Part shown: piece by piece, positions 8,682-18,199 of the stretch
Numbering within the stretch: the first letter of the stretch is position 1
Layout: every line of letters starts with the position of its first letter
NCBI GenBank assembly: GCA_025060395.1
Contig: JANXCC010000009.1
Coordinates: forward strand, 1 to 61,860
DNA from: Candidatus Bipolaricaulota bacterium
GTDB lineage: Bacteria; Bipolaricaulota; Bipolaricaulia; RBG-16-55-9; DRXL01
Length of the DNA: 61,860 nucleotides
Direction of reading: 5' to 3'
Program-made: the position numbers and the translations under genes
The notes under the pieces: model-generated
Seen by the model: only the letters and a program-made list of their open reading frames with translations
Told to the model about the DNA's origin: nothing
The model's database searches: none

Positions 8682-9821
8682 ATGAGCACTGAGGCCACAT
8701 TCTCTCGCGGCTTGGAGGGCGTCATTGCTGCTGAAAGCGCCTTAACGTACATCGACGGGCAGAAGGGGATTTTAGCATATCTTGGGATTCCCATCGAAGA
8801 GCTAGCGGAGCACTCGACGTTCGAGGAGACGGCGTTTCTTTTGCTACACAAGCGATTGCCCACGCGCCCAGAACTGCAAAAGTTTACGGAGGATTTGGCA
8901 AGTCACCGGCCCTTGCCCGCTCCCATCGTCGAGCTCTTAAAGGCATTACCTCAGCAAGCTCCCCCTATGGCACTCCTGCGCACAACCATTTCTGCTTTGG
9001 GCCACTTCGACCCCACTGCCGATGACGTCTCGCTCGGGACGCTCCATCAGAAAGCCGTCCAATTGATCTCTCAGCTGGCCACCTTGACCGCAGCGATCGG
9101 ACGCCTGCGCCGTGCCCAAGAGATCATCCCGCCTGATCCAACGCTCCCGCACAGCGCTAACTTCCTCTATATGTTGACGGGCAAGCGCCCCAGCGCTGAG
9201 GCCGCTCGCGTCTTCGATGTTCTCTTGATCTTGCAAGCCGATCATGAGTTTCCCGCTTCGACGTTTGCCAGCCTGGTCGTCGCTTCAACGCTGAGCGATG
9301 TCTATTCGGCGATCTCGGCGGCCTTGGGCGCCCTGAAAGGGCCCCTGCATGGCGGAGCGAGCGAGCAGGTCATCCGCATGATCCTCGAGATCGGCGACCC
9401 TGCCAAGGCCGAACCGTACATCAAAGAGAGACTGGCACGTCGCGAACGCATCATGGGCTTTGGCCATCGCGTCTACAAAACTTACGATCCCCGGGCCCGT
9501 ATCCTCAAAGAATACGTGCAAAAGCTCGCGCTCCAAGCCGGAGATACCCGCCTTGTCGAGATAGAACAAATCGTTGAGAAGGTGGTGATTGACGCCCTAG
9601 GAGCCAAGGGGATCTTCCCTAACGTCGACTTCTACTCTGGCACCGTCTGTTATTATTTGGGAATTGAGCCAGAGCTGCTGACGCCGATCTTTGCCATCAG
9701 CCGTATCACAGGCTGGATGGCTCATATTCTCGAGTATCTTGAGGACAATCGGCTCTTCCGCCCAACAACACGCTATATCGGACCGCCCTTGAGACACTAT
9801 ATCCCTATAGATCAGAGATAG
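8682..9821 (+). CDS. gltA: Citrate synthase
   Basis: 379 aa, the short Gram-positive/archaeal-length form. It condenses oxaloacetate and acetyl-CoA to citrate. Catalytic positions are visible: H223 in [10 protein letters not shown]262 in MGFGHRVYK and D316 in NVDFYSG; RYIGP near the C-terminus is also typical. The length and motifs would also fit 2-methylcitrate synthase, but no prp genes are near. It converges on aconitase with a 17-bp tail overlap, so the first two TCA-cycle steps sit together on opposite strands. The start is probably leaderless. Confidence 0.92.
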   Translation: MSTEATFSRGLEGVIAAESALTYIDGQKGILAYLGIPIEELAEHSTFEETAFLLLHKRLPTRPELQKFTEDLASHRPLPAPIVELLKALPQQAPPMALLRTTISALGHFDPTADDVSLGTLHQKAVQLISQLATLTAAIGRLRRAQEIIPPDPTLPHSANFLYMLTGKRPSAEAARVFDVLLILQADHEFPASTFASLVVASTLSDVYSAISAALGALKGPLHGGASEQVIRMILEIGDPAKAEPYIKERLARRERIMGFGHRVYKTYDPRARILKEYVQKLALQAGDTRLVEIEQIVEKVVIDALGAKGIFPNVDFYSGTVCYYLGIEPELLTPIFAISRITGWMAHILEYLEDNRLFRPTTRYIGPPLRHYIPIDQR

Positions 9822-12492
9822 AGCTCTGGGAGAGCAGTTGCCTCAACACCGTTGGCAGGATTCCGCCGTTCTTGTAATACTCGATCTCGATTGGCATGTC
9901 TAGACGCGCTATCACCTTGAACTCCGTCACGCGACCATCGGGCCTCCAAGCACGTACAGTCAGCTCTTGCTTAGGCTTTTCAAGGCGAGAGAGGCCCACG
10001 ATGTCGAAGAGCTCCTGCCCGGTCAACCCGAGAGACTCTGCGTTCTGTCCGTCCATATATTGTAATGGCAAGATCCCCATTCCCACTAAGTTCGAGCGAT
10101 GAATGCGCTCGAAGCTCTCTGCAATGACGGCTTTCACACCCAAGAGCGCCGGTCCTTTTGCTGCCCAGTCTCGAGAGCTCCCCGTTCCGTACTCCTTGCC
10201 CGCTAGGACGAGCAACGGCACGCCCTCCGATTGATAACGTTTTGCTGCGTCGTAAATGCTCAGGCGCTCCCCGCTGGGAAAGTGGACTGTTACCCCGCCC
10301 TCCACCCCAGGCACCAAGAGATTCTTCAGGCGCACGTTGGCAAACGTCCCCCGCACCATCACCTCGTGGTTGCCCCGTCGCGCCCCATAGGAGTTAAAAT
10401 CTCTCTTCTCGATCCCCCGCTCGATGAGATACCGGCCCGCGGGACTGTCGATGGGAATATCCCCTGCCGGTGAGATGTGATCTGTCGTCACTGAATCGCC
10501 TAACATAACTAAGACACGAGCGCCGTGGATGTCTTGTAGGGGGGGCGGCGTGAGCGAGAGATCCTTAAAATACGGAGGCTCCTGAATATACGTCGAGAGT
10601 GGATCCCAGCGATAGAGCTCACCATCAACACCAGTGATCGCATTCCATTGGGAGTTGCCCTCGAAGACGTTCGCATAGGTCTTGGTGAACATCTCTGGGG
10701 TGATCGCATGATCGATAATCTCGGCGATTTCCTTTTGGCTGGGCCAAATATCTTTGAGATAGACGGGGGTTCCGGCCTTATCGGTACCGAGGGGCTCTGT
10801 AGCCCAGTCGATGTCCACCGTACCCGCGAGCGCATAAGCGACGACCAGCGGCGGGGAGGCGAGAAAGTTTGCTCTGACTAAGGGATGGACGCGCCCCTCG
10901 AAGTTGCGATTGCCCGACAAGACCGCCACAGCGACGAGATTCTTCTCGCGTATCTCCTTGGCGATCGGTTCAGGCAAGGGCCCGCTATTCCCAATACACG
11001 TTGTGCAGCCGTAGCCCACCACGTGAAACCCCAGCTCTTCTAAGTAGGGCATCAGCCCGGATTTCTGTAAGTACTCGGTGACGACTTTCGAGCCGGGGGC
11101 TAGGCTCGTCTTGACGTGAGTGGGTACCTTTAAGCCACGCTCGACAGCTTTTCTCGCTAAGAGCCCTGCGGCGATCATCACCGAGGGATTTGAAGTGTTC
11201 GTGCACGACGTAATCGCGGCGATGACCACCGAGCCATGATGCAACCCGTTCTTCTGGGCGAGGGCATCTGGGCTGAGCTCGTAGCCGCGCTCCTTGATCG
11301 GGGCGGTGAGCATCTTGCGGAACTCGCGCTTGACGTCCCACAGCCGAATTCTGTCTTGTGGGCGCTTCGGACCAGCGACGCTGGGCTCGACGTCTTCTAA
11401 GCGCAGCTCGAGCGTGTCGGTGAAGACGGGATCAGGGGTTTGATCTGTTCTGAACAGCCCTTGCTCCTTACAGTAGCGCTCAACGAGGTCTATCAGCTCG
11501 GGACTGCGCCCCGTCTGCCGGAGATATCTGAGCGTCTCGTCGTCTATGGGGAAGAATCCACACGTTGCCCCATATTCGGGAGCCATATTGGCGATGGTAG
11601 CCCTATCAGGCAGTGTAAGCTGCGAGAGTCCCTCCCCATAGAATTCGACGAACTTGTCGACGACGCCCTTCTTGCGCAGCATCTGCGTCACGGTTAAGAC
11701 TAAGTCGGTTGCCGTGACCCCCTCGCGTAGCCTCCCCGTTAGCTTAAATCCGATCACTTCGGGAGTAACGATATACAAAGGCTGACCAAGCATACACGCT
11801 TCGGCCTCGATACCTCCAACCCCCCAGCCCAGCACCCCTAGCCCGTTGATCATCGTCGTGTGGGAGTCAGTGCCCACAAGCGTGTCGGGAAATGCGATTA
11901 GCTCCGAGTTCTCTTTTCGAGTCATCACGACTTGCGCCAAGAACTCTAGGTTGACTTGGTGGACAATCCCTGTGGCTGGGGGCACCACCCTGAAGTTGCG
12001 AAAGGCCTTCTGCGCCCAACGCAGAAACTCATAGCGCTCGCGATTCCTGACAAACTCCAGCTCCGCGTTACGCTGGAGTGCAAACCGTGAGCCAAAGTAA
12101 TCGACTTGAACGGAGTGATCGATCACGAGATCTACAGGGACGAGAGGATTGATCCTGATCGGATCGCCACCAAGTCTCTGAACTGCCGAGCGCATCGCGG
12201 CCAGATCGACGATAGCTGGAACTCCCGTGAAATCCTGGAGCAAGACGCGAGCAGGCTTAAATGGGATCTCTCGCCCAGAGCTGGGATCCCAGTGAGCTAA
12301 GGCAACCACGTCGTCTTCAGTGATGACCTGGCCGTCGCAATGCCTCAGCAGCGCTTCAAGCAAGACTTTGAGCGAGAACGGCAAACGCGAGATCTTCCCA
12401 ACCCCTGATCTCTCTAGAGCATCCAAGCGATAGAGCGTAGCCTGGCCACTGGTGAATGCAAACCGCTGGCGAGCAAGCCGAGCAATTGTCAT
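9805..12492 (-). CDS. acnA: Aconitate hydratase A
   Basis: 895 aa from the ATG at 12492, the size of AcnA/IRP-type aconitases. It isomerises citrate to isocitrate using a [4Fe-4S] cluster; ligands are seen in [10 protein letters not shown] and [13 protein letters not shown]. The C-terminal swivel domain has [16 protein letters not shown] longer reading from 12564 adds 24 residues that cross the promoter; the ATG at 12492, preceded by AAGGGGG, is preferred. It is convergent with gltA and divergent from marC. Confidence 0.94.
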   Translation of the reverse strand: MTIARLARQRFAFTSGQATLYRLDALERSGVGKISRLPFSLKVLLEALLRHCDGQVITEDDVVALAHWDPSSGREIPFKPARVLLQDFTGVPAIVDLAAMRSAVQRLGGDPIRINPLVPVDLVIDHSVQVDYFGSRFALQRNAELEFVRNRERYEFLRWAQKAFRNFRVVPPATGIVHQVNLEFLAQVVMTRKENSELIAFPDTLVGTDSHTTMINGLGVLGWGVGGIEAEACMLGQPLYIVTPEVIGFKLTGRLREGVTATDLVLTVTQMLRKKGVVDKFVEFYGEGLSQLTLPDRATIANMAPEYGATCGFFPIDDETLRYLRQTGRSPELIDLVERYCKEQGLFRTDQTPDPVFTDTLELRLEDVEPSVAGPKRPQDRIRLWDVKREFRKMLTAPIKERGYELSPDALAQKNGLHHGSVVIAAITSCTNTSNPSVMIAAGLLARKAVERGLKVPTHVKTSLAPGSKVVTEYLQKSGLMPYLEELGFHVVGYGCTTCIGNSGPLPEPIAKEIREKNLVAVAVLSGNRNFEGRVHPLVRANFLASPPLVVAYALAGTVDIDWATEPLGTDKAGTPVYLKDIWPSQKEIAEIIDHAITPEMFTKTYANVFEGNSQWNAITGVDGELYRWDPLSTYIQEPPYFKDLSLTPPPLQDIHGARVLVMLGDSVTTDHISPAGDIPIDSPAGRYLIERGIEKRDFNSYGARRGNHEVMVRGTFANVRLKNLLVPGVEGGVTVHFPSGERLSIYDAAKRYQSEGVPLLVLAGKEYGTGSSRDWAAKGPALLGVKAVIAESFERIHRSNLVGMGILPLQYMDGQNAESLGLTGQELFDIVGLSRLEKPKQELTVRAWRPDGRVTEFKVIARLDMPIEIEYYKNGGILPTVLRQLLSQSSISDL

Positions 12493-12535
12493 AGCGCTAC
12501 AGCCCCCTTGTCTCTTTCCCGGTTTGTGAGTTCTT

Positions 12536-12564
12536 AGTATAATCAGCGCACGAGTAGCCTGCAA
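12536..12564. promoter_or_regulatory. Overlapping divergent promoters acnA/marC
   Basis: The sequence AGTATAAT at 12536-12543 reads as TATAAT (12538-12543) toward marC and as TATACT (complement of 12536-12541) toward acnA. For acnA, TTGCAG (complement of 12559-12564) lies 17 bp upstream. The two -10 elements share four bases, so both promoters cannot be occupied at once. Confidence 0.5.
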
Positions 12565-12582
12565 TAAAGCTCTAAAGGGATT

Positions 12583-13161
12583 ATGCTCGACTTTTGGCTC
12601 TGTTTTGTGCCGCTCTTTGTGGCTGTGGATGCTTTAGGAACGCTTCCGATATTTATGAGCTTGACGGCGGGATTCGAGCGCGCTCGGGTGCGCAGGATCA
12701 TCTGGCAGTCACTAGTGACAGCTGTAGTGGTCGCTTTCACATTTCTTGGGGTAGGCAAGGGGATCTTCACACTCCTAGGGGTCACAGTAGCTGATTTTAT
12801 GATTGCCGGGGGAACATTGCTCTTTTTGCTCTCGTTACGGGGGCTCTTACTAGGAGAGCGCGAGCAGCTCTCGGAAGCTTCCGAGAGCTTAGGCGTTGTG
12901 CCTCTTGGAGTTCCGTTAATCGCTGGTCCAGCGGTCTTCACGACCAGTTTGCTCCTGGTAGACGAATATGGATTTATCCCAACGACACTGGCGCTACTGG
13001 CGAATATCGCTATTGCGGGCGTGATCTTCGGCAGCGCGGCTCGTCTGATGCGCGTGCTAGGGGAGTCGGGGATGCGAGCGCTTTCCAAGATCGCGAGCCT
13101 AATCTTGGCGGCAATCGCTGTAATGATCGTGCGCAAAGGGATTATGAGCTATCTGGGCTAA
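12583..13161 (+). CDS. MarC/UPF0056 family integral membrane protein
   Basis: 192 aa, six predicted membrane segments. The N-terminus ([17 protein letters not shown]) and the [13 protein letters not shown] motif are typical of MarC/YhgN proteins. The biochemical role of the family is unsettled; the old multiple-antibiotic-resistance link is not supported for MarC itself. An AAAGGGA sits just before the ATG. The 3' end overlaps the convergent metalloprotein gene by 4 bp. Confidence 0.85.
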   Translation: MLDFWLCFVPLFVAVDALGTLPIFMSLTAGFERARVRRIIWQSLVTAVVVAFTFLGVGKGIFTLLGVTVADFMIAGGTLLFLLSLRGLLLGEREQLSEASESLGVVPLGVPLIAGPAVFTTSLLLVDEYGFIPTTLALLANIAIAGVIFGSAARLMRVLGESGMRALSKIASLILAAIAVMIVRKGIMSYLG

Positions 13162-13949
13162 AAGTCTTCCCAGTCGGGCTCGCTAGGGATGATCGGCAGC
13201 CCTTGCGCATCGCAAGGGAGCAGCGCCCGGCGCACCACACCGCGGAAGTTCCCATCAGGCATCGCCCCCTCCCACACCTCACTGCGATAGACTAGCACCG
13301 ACGGTGGGGTGCTCTGGCGCATCAAGACGTCGAAGAGGATCTTGAGCTTCTCAAAGAGGATCGTCTCGTTCTTAGTTAGACGCTCGCGCACGAAGTTGAC
13401 GACGCGGCGGGCGTCTTCAGTGTATGCTGCAAACAATTCGGCGAAGTCTTCGTATTCGTTGGTCGTTGCATAGCGACGCCCACGGAGCAGTGGACCGATA
13501 AAATTGGCCGGATCTGAGCCAGAGCGCCGGTAGAGCTGACGGTACGCCTGCACCTGCTGGGGGGTAAAGACCCGAAAGTGTACAACGTGTGCGATCTCAT
13601 GGAAGACCACGACCATGAAATCCCGACACTTGGCGATGGTGCTGCAGTCCAAGCCGTCATAGAGCTCGATGGTCGAGCCATAGGCGCGCCCGGCAGCATC
13701 GGGATCACGTGGCATACGCTTGATGAGAGTCACTGCTGTGCTTATGTGGGAGGGCAATGACTTGAGGATCGCATAGAGTGTGGCGCACTCGACGCTATCG
13801 AAGTCACGCGTGCTCTCGGAGACGATGGCGATCCCAAACTCAGCATAAATCTGCTCACAGGTACCGGTCTGGAGCTCGTATTGAGCAGTGCTGACCCATA
13901 CGAGGCTGCCGAGCCCTATAAGCGCAAGAATCGCAAGTCGGTAGCGCAT
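13158..13949 (-). CDS. Exported HExxH metalloprotein of unknown specificity
   Basis: 263 aa with a signal peptide (MRYRLAILALIGLGSLVWVSTA). A zinc-peptidase-type motif HEIAH is at about 139-143 (VVFHEIAHVVHF), with a downstream EYEDFAELFAAY stretch that could supply the third ligand glutamate, as in M48- or gluzincin-like folds. No family was recognised with certainty. It has its own promoter, a GGGTGA ribosome site and no operon partner. A secreted or periplasmic peptidase is the simplest reading. Confidence 0.6.
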   Translation of the reverse strand: MRYRLAILALIGLGSLVWVSTAQYELQTGTCEQIYAEFGIAIVSESTRDFDSVECATLYAILKSLPSHISTAVTLIKRMPRDPDAAGRAYGSTIELYDGLDCSTIAKCRDFMVVVFHEIAHVVHFRVFTPQQVQAYRQLYRRSGSDPANFIGPLLRGRRYATTNEYEDFAELFAAYTEDARRVVNFVRERLTKNETILFEKLKILFDVLMRQSTPPSVLVYRSEVWEGAMPDGNFRGVVRRALLPCDAQGLPIIPSEPDWEDF

Positions 13950-13980
13950 TGTATCACCCTATCGCGATATTGTGGCGAGT

Positions 13981-14009
13981 ATCATACCAGAGGGGGTTAT
14001 GAGCGTCAA
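13981..14009 (-). promoter_or_regulatory. Promoter for the HExxH metalloprotein gene
   Basis: Minus strand TTGACG (complement of 14004-14009), 17-bp spacer, TATGAT (complement of 13981-13986). It is back to back with the amino-acid transporter promoter, the two -35 boxes being 7 bp apart. Confidence 0.6.
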
Positions 14010-14016
14010 GGGGCTA

Positions 14017-14045
14017 TTGACTCGGACTACCCTCAAGAGTATAAT
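14017..14045 (+). promoter_or_regulatory. Promoter for the amino-acid ABC transporter operon
   Basis: TTGACT (14017-14022), exactly 17 bp, TATAAT (14040-14045): close to perfect sigma70 consensus. It lies inside the longer reading frame that begins at 13972 and so decides that the gene starts later, at 14071, after AAAGGAGG. Confidence 0.75.
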
Positions 14046-14070
14046 CGCTTCAGAAAAGGAGGCGCAGACT

Positions 14071-14964
14071 ATGCGAGCGATCGTCAGATGGGGTGTGGTC
14101 GTTGGCGTGTTGGCCGTTGCATTGGGGATTTGGGGACTTGCTCCCCAAGCCCAGACTCAGGTATTCCGGGTCTGCTCAGACATCGCCTGGCCGCCGTTTG
14201 AGTGGGTCGATGCCAAGGGGGAGTTTGTCGGGTTCGATCTCGATGTGATGCGCATCATCGCGATCCTGAAGGGCTATAAGATCACGATTCAGAATTTGGG
14301 ATTCGACTCGATCATTCCCGCCGTGCAAGCCGGGCAGTGCGACATCGGAGCGTCGGGGTTCACCATCACAGAGGAGCGCAAGAAAGTCGTCGACTTCTCG
14401 GACCCCTATTGGGAGTCGAACCAGTCGGTGCTCGTGCGGGCTGATTCGGGACTTAATATCATTACGGCGTTCAAGCCGGGCAACAAGATTGGGGCGCAGC
14501 GCGGCACCACCGGCGCCCAGTGGGTCGAGGATAACGTGATCAAGCAGGGCATCGCTGTGGAGCTGAAACTCTACGAGACGTATCCATTGGCCGAGCAGGA
14601 TCTGATTAATAAGCAACTCCACGCTGTCGTTGAAGATGAGCCCGCGGCGAAAGTTGCTGTCAAGGCGTCCAAGGGTGTGCTCAAGATCGTGGGGATCATT
14701 ATGACGGAGGAGCGCTTCGGTTTCTTAGTGCGCAAGGGCGATCCCCTCAAGCTTCTGCCAAGGATCAACGACGGCATGAAGGAGATGAAGAAGAAGAGTA
14801 TTTGGAACAACTTGGTCGAGGCGTACTTCGGCGTGGACGTCAACTTGGAGCGCATCACGCAATGCTGGGCTGATTTGAAGGGCTGGCTGGACAAGAATCA
14901 ACCCGAGGCCTACGCCGAGAACCTCGCGGCGTGCATGGCTGGGGAGTCGTACAAGAAGCCGTAA
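14071..14964 (+). CDS. Polar amino-acid ABC transporter substrate-binding protein
   Basis: 297 aa with a signal peptide (MRAIVRWGVVVGVLAVALGIWG). SBP_bac_3-family features are WPPFEWVDAKGEFVGFDLDV, FDSIIPAVQAGQCDIGASG, FTITEERKKVVDFSDPYW and GAQRGTTGAQW. It captures a polar amino acid outside the cytoplasmic membrane; which one cannot be read. First gene of a four-gene operon (binding protein, permease, ATPase, permease). The cysteine-containing C-terminal extension after about residue 265 is unusual. Confidence 0.9.
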   Translation: MRAIVRWGVVVGVLAVALGIWGLAPQAQTQVFRVCSDIAWPPFEWVDAKGEFVGFDLDVMRIIAILKGYKITIQNLGFDSIIPAVQAGQCDIGASGFTITEERKKVVDFSDPYWESNQSVLVRADSGLNIITAFKPGNKIGAQRGTTGAQWVEDNVIKQGIAVELKLYETYPLAEQDLINKQLHAVVEDEPAAKVAVKASKGVLKIVGIIMTEERFGFLVRKGDPLKLLPRINDGMKEMKKKSIWNNLVEAYFGVDVNLERITQCWADLKGWLDKNQPEAYAENLAACMAGESYKKP

Positions 14965-14991
14965 ATGGATAGTATAATTTGATAAAAGACA

Positions 14992-15022
14992 CGGGGGTGC
15001 GTCCCTTGAGGACGCGCCCCCG
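14992..15022 (+). ncRNA. GC-rich intercistronic hairpin
   Basis: A stem (14992-15004 with 15010-15022, one G-T pair, loop CTTGA) lies between the binding-protein stop and the first permease gene. It is followed by GTTTCTCT rather than a clean T-run. Such hairpins often protect or attenuate mRNA so that the binding protein is made in excess over the membrane parts. A TATAAT at 14973-14978 could also be an internal promoter. Confidence 0.55.
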
Positions 15023-15034
15023 GTTTCTCTGAGG

Positions 15035-15730
15035 ATGTTAGACAAACTCCTGCTGATTTGGGAGAGCCTCCCCTTGCTCATTCGGGGGGCCATCGTCACT
15101 CTAGAGCTGACGATGAGTTTACTGGCCATCGGCTTCGTCTTGGGACTTATCGTCGCTCTAGGGCAGGTCTACGGCCCACGCCCCATCGCTATGCTGATGT
15201 CCGGCTATGAACGGTTCTTCCGGGCTATGCCCATCTTGGTCTTGCTGATCGTCTTCTTTTACGGGCTGGCATTTTTAGGAGTGAGCCTGCCAGCATTTGG
15301 TACGGCGGTGTTAGTCTTTGGGTTGCACTCGTCGGCCTATCAGTCGCAAATCTTCCGTGGCTCTATTCAAGCGATTAAACCGGGGCAGATCCTAGCAGCT
15401 CGTGCCTTAGGCATGACTCGTCTCCAAGTGATTCGGTATATCACCTTGCCGCAAGCCTTACGGTTGGCCATTCCCGGATGGTCTAACGAATATTCTGGGG
15501 TTTTGAAGGACACCTCTTTTGCGTTTGCTATCGGGGTGACAGAGCTCGCTCGTCAGGGATGGCAGATTGCCACACGGACCCGCGAGATGTTTCTCGTCTT
15601 TATCAGCGTTGCCTTGATCTATTTGCTCTTAACGTATCTGGGCACGTGGCTCCTGGAGCTCTTAGAGCGATACTTGAGCGTTCCTGGTTTGGCCGGGCAG
15701 CGGCGGGAGGAGCATGGCCGTGTCGTCTAA
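15035..15730 (+). CDS. Amino-acid ABC transporter permease (HisM/GlnP type) 1
   Basis: 231 aa. Membrane subunit of the importer, with about five transmembrane helices. The family EAA-like coupling loop is [45 protein letters not shown] matches the His/Glu/Gln/Arg/opine permease N-terminus. It overlaps the ATPase gene by 17 bp. It pairs with the second permease at 16478 to form a heterodimer. Confidence 0.92.
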   Translation: MLDKLLLIWESLPLLIRGAIVTLELTMSLLAIGFVLGLIVALGQVYGPRPIAMLMSGYERFFRAMPILVLLIVFFYGLAFLGVSLPAFGTAVLVFGLHSSAYQSQIFRGSIQAIKPGQILAARALGMTRLQVIRYITLPQALRLAIPGWSNEYSGVLKDTSFAFAIGVTELARQGWQIATRTREMFLVFISVALIYLLLTYLGTWLLELLERYLSVPGLAGQRREEHGRVV

Positions 15731-16481
15731 GATCATCGTGCGCGTCGAGGACTTGCACAAGCGCTACGGCAGCGAAGAGATCTTAAAAGGGGTCTCGTTC
15801 ACCGTGCGCCAGGGTGAGGCGCTCGCGATCATCGGACCCTCAGGAACGGGCAAGAGCACGCTCCTGCGCTGTATTAATAGACTGACTGAGCCCGACCGCG
15901 GGCGGATCTGGCTCGAAGAGACCGAGATCACGAGCCCGCACACAGATATCAATAAAATTCGGCAGCAGATCGGGTTTGTCTTCCAAGATTTCAATCTCTT
16001 TGCGCACTTGACAGCTTTAGACAATGTGCGCTTGGGGCTCTTAAAAGTGAAGAAGCTCCCCAAGAAAGAAGCGACGGAGCGAGCGATGCACGAGCTGGCG
16101 CGGGTGGGCTTGGCCGAGCACGCCCAGAAATACCCGGCGCAGCTTTCTGGGGGGCAACAGCAAAGGGTCTCGATCGCGCGGGCATTGGCGATGGACCCTA
16201 AGCTGATGCTCTTCGACGAGCCAACGAGCGCACTCGATCCTGAACTCATCGGCGAAGTCTTGCAAGTGATGCAAAAGCTTGCCGAAGAGGGCATGACGAT
16301 GATCGTCGTCACGCACGAGATGGGGTTTGCCCGTTCGGTCTGTGACCAAGTGATCTTTATGGAGAAGGGCGTGATCGTCGAGCAAGGGCCGCCAGAGCAA
16401 ATCTTTACGAATCCCCAACAACCGCGCACGCGCCAGTTCCTAGGCAAGATCAGCGAACTCTACGGAGGGGCGGGTCGATGA
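15714..16481 (+). CDS. Amino-acid ABC transporter ATP-binding protein (GlnQ/HisP type)
   Basis: 255 aa cytoplasmic ATPase. Walker [11 protein letters not shown]-loop in [14 protein letters not shown], signature [15 protein letters not shown], Walker [15 protein letters not shown] and the switch histidine in VVTHEMGFA are all present. It energises the two flanking permeases. It overlaps both neighbours (17 bp upstream, 4 bp downstream). Confidence 0.95.
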   Translation: MAVSSKIIVRVEDLHKRYGSEEILKGVSFTVRQGEALAIIGPSGTGKSTLLRCINRLTEPDRGRIWLEETEITSPHTDINKIRQQIGFVFQDFNLFAHLTALDNVRLGLLKVKKLPKKEATERAMHELARVGLAEHAQKYPAQLSGGQQQRVSIARALAMDPKLMLFDEPTSALDPELIGEVLQVMQKLAEEGMTMIVVTHEMGFARSVCDQVIFMEKGVIVEQGPPEQIFTNPQQPRTRQFLGKISELYGGAGR

Positions 16482-17179
16482 AGTGGGAGCAGCTCTGTCA
16501 AGGGCTTGCCGAGGAAGGCTTTCTTCGGCTGGCGTGCGACATCGCGCCCCGACTGATTCAGGGGACAGCGACGACGTTTCAGTTAACGATGCTCGCGATT
16601 GGGCTGGGGTTGGCTGGAGGGATTCTCCTAGCTCTTGGGCGCGTCTATGGGAACAAGCTCATCTATTGGGTGAGCACAGCGTATGTGCAGTTTGTGCGCG
16701 GGACGCCGGTGCTCGTGCAGCTCTTTCTCATTTACTACGGGCTGCCGACTTTTGAGATTCGCTTGGATTCGCTCACCGCGGCGATCATCGGGTTAGGGCT
16801 GAACAGCGCTGCGTACCAAGCCGAGTACTTTCGCGGGGCGATTCAGTCGATCAGTCGCGGGCAGATGCTCGCAGCTCGTGCTATCGGTATGACCAATCTC
16901 CAAGCGATTCGGTATGTGATTCTTCCGCAAGCGTTGCGAATAGTGATCCCGCCGTGGTCGAACGAGCTCATTTATACTTTGAAATACTCTTCTGTCGCAT
17001 TCATTATTGGGGCACCAGAGCTGATGGCCACCGGCCAGATCATTGCGTCGCGAAACTTTCGGTATTTCGAGGTTTTTCTCATCGTCGCGTTTATCTATTT
17101 GGTCTGCGTGCTGATCATCTCGAAGCTCTTGGATATAGCTGAGCAGAAGCTCAAGATTCCGGGGCTGGAGATGCGGTAA
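16478..17179 (+). CDS. Amino-acid ABC transporter permease (HisM/GlnP type) 2
   Basis: 233 aa, five predicted membrane helices, with the coupling loop [25 protein letters not shown]. It is a paralogue of the permease at 15035 and the last gene of the operon. The start overlaps the ATPase stop (ATGA). No terminator is visible in the 42 bp before the convergent kinase gene. Confidence 0.92.
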   Translation: MKWEQLCQGLAEEGFLRLACDIAPRLIQGTATTFQLTMLAIGLGLAGGILLALGRVYGNKLIYWVSTAYVQFVRGTPVLVQLFLIYYGLPTFEIRLDSLTAAIIGLGLNSAAYQAEYFRGAIQSISRGQMLAARAIGMTNLQAIRYVILPQALRIVIPPWSNELIYTLKYSSVAFIIGAPELMATGQIIASRNFRYFEVFLIVAFIYLVCVLIISKLLDIAEQKLKIPGLEMR

Positions 17180-17221
17180 GCTTTTCTGCTGAGTGTTGAT
17201 TGACTGTTCGCGCTAAATCAG

Positions 17222-18184
17222 TTAGGAACTCGTGAAGCGAATGCGCTCATGACGCCCGTCAGCGAAGACTTTCAGCGATCCCCATTGGATCGTCGTGGCG
17301 CGCTCGACCGGCGTCAAGACTGATATCGTCTCGCTCGAAAGCCTTTGCACAGCTCCTAAGCCCACAAGGCGCTCCCCCAGGCAGCAACCCACAAGAGTGT
17401 CTTTGATCTCGCTCCATAGCAGCACCGAGAGCGACTCAACTCCTACAGCCCGTTGTGCCTCAGCAAGGGAGAAGGGCCAGCGCTCAACGACGAGCGTTGC
17501 TATTGGCGGCAAGCGCCAGGCCGCTACCACTGAGCACGCCAAGAGATTCGATAAAAGCTCGGTATCTAAAGGCTCGCCATGACCGATGAGCGTGCGCTCT
17601 ACACCAAGCTCCGCCAAGCGCCAATTCTGCACACGAGCACCCTGAAAGTATTCTCTGAAGGCGTCTTCGCGAACGCGAATACGCTCCTCCCGCGACTTGC
17701 TCCCTGTGTGCGTCACAGGAACCTCTATGACTGTGATACCCTGATGAGCGTAGAGCTTATAGTATGAAAGCTCTCCGGCACGCTGCAGCAGCACGAGCAC
17801 ATCCGGGCGCACCAGCCGAATGAGCTCGCTCTTATAAGCGCGCGCCGCTTCGCCACTAATGTATCCGTCCGTGTCTATCAGGAGCGGCCGTGCCGCGTCG
17901 CGCAAGCAGTGTGCAATCCCCGCGAGGACCTGCAAAAAGTTTCCCCTAGGGGAGATGTCTCCCACGAAATAGCTTGCACGGATCTCACCGCGGTCATGGG
18001 AGAGCAAGCCGCGAGAGATGCACGTGGGCAAGCCCAGCCAGCTCTGACCCACGTCCGCATCGATGACTTCTCCACCAAACTGTCGGTGGAACTGACGGAT
18101 AAGCGTCGTCTTGCCTGTGTCGGTCGCGCCGAGAAAGAGCACGACCGACGTGGGCGTGATCGTCCCTAAGAGCTTCTCCAGCAC
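17222..18184 (-). CDS. Clp1/Grc3-like polynucleotide 5'-kinase domain protein
   Basis: 320 aa. The N-terminal P-loop domain carries Walker A GATDTGKTT (19-27), the family DADVGQ (42-47), GDISPRGN (75-82), DTDGYISGE (104-112) and RPDVLVLLQR, the set shared by Clp1_P kinases such as archaeal and eukaryotic Clp1/Grc3/Nol9. Those phosphorylate RNA 5'-OH ends. A C-terminal beta-rich domain (about 210-320) follows, as in archaeal members. It is rare in bacteria. It follows tldE by 15 bp, but a TACAAT lies 6 nt before the GTG start, so it may also have a leaderless transcript. Activity on RNA is inferred from family only. Confidence 0.7.
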   Translation of the reverse strand: MLEKLLGTITPTSVVLFLGATDTGKTTLIRQFHRQFGGEVIDADVGQSWLGLPTCISRGLLSHDRGEIRASYFVGDISPRGNFLQVLAGIAHCLRDAARPLLIDTDGYISGEAARAYKSELIRLVRPDVLVLLQRAGELSYYKLYAHQGITVIEVPVTHTGSKSREERIRVREDAFREYFQGARVQNWRLAELGVERTLIGHGEPLDTELLSNLLACSVVAAWRLPPIATLVVERWPFSLAEAQRAVGVESLSVLLWSEIKDTLVGCCLGERLVGLGAVQRLSSETISVLTPVERATTIQWGSLKVFADGRHERIRFTSS

Positions 18185-18199
18185 GATCTCGATTGTATC

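Noticed and set aside
13972-14070. Upstream extension of the amino-acid binding-protein gene
   Set aside because: It contains a near-perfect promoter and a ribosome site for the ATG at 14071, which also gives a proper signal peptide.
14992-15034. Hairpin as a transcription terminator
   Set aside because: No T-run follows, and the permease and ATPase genes downstream belong to the same importer.
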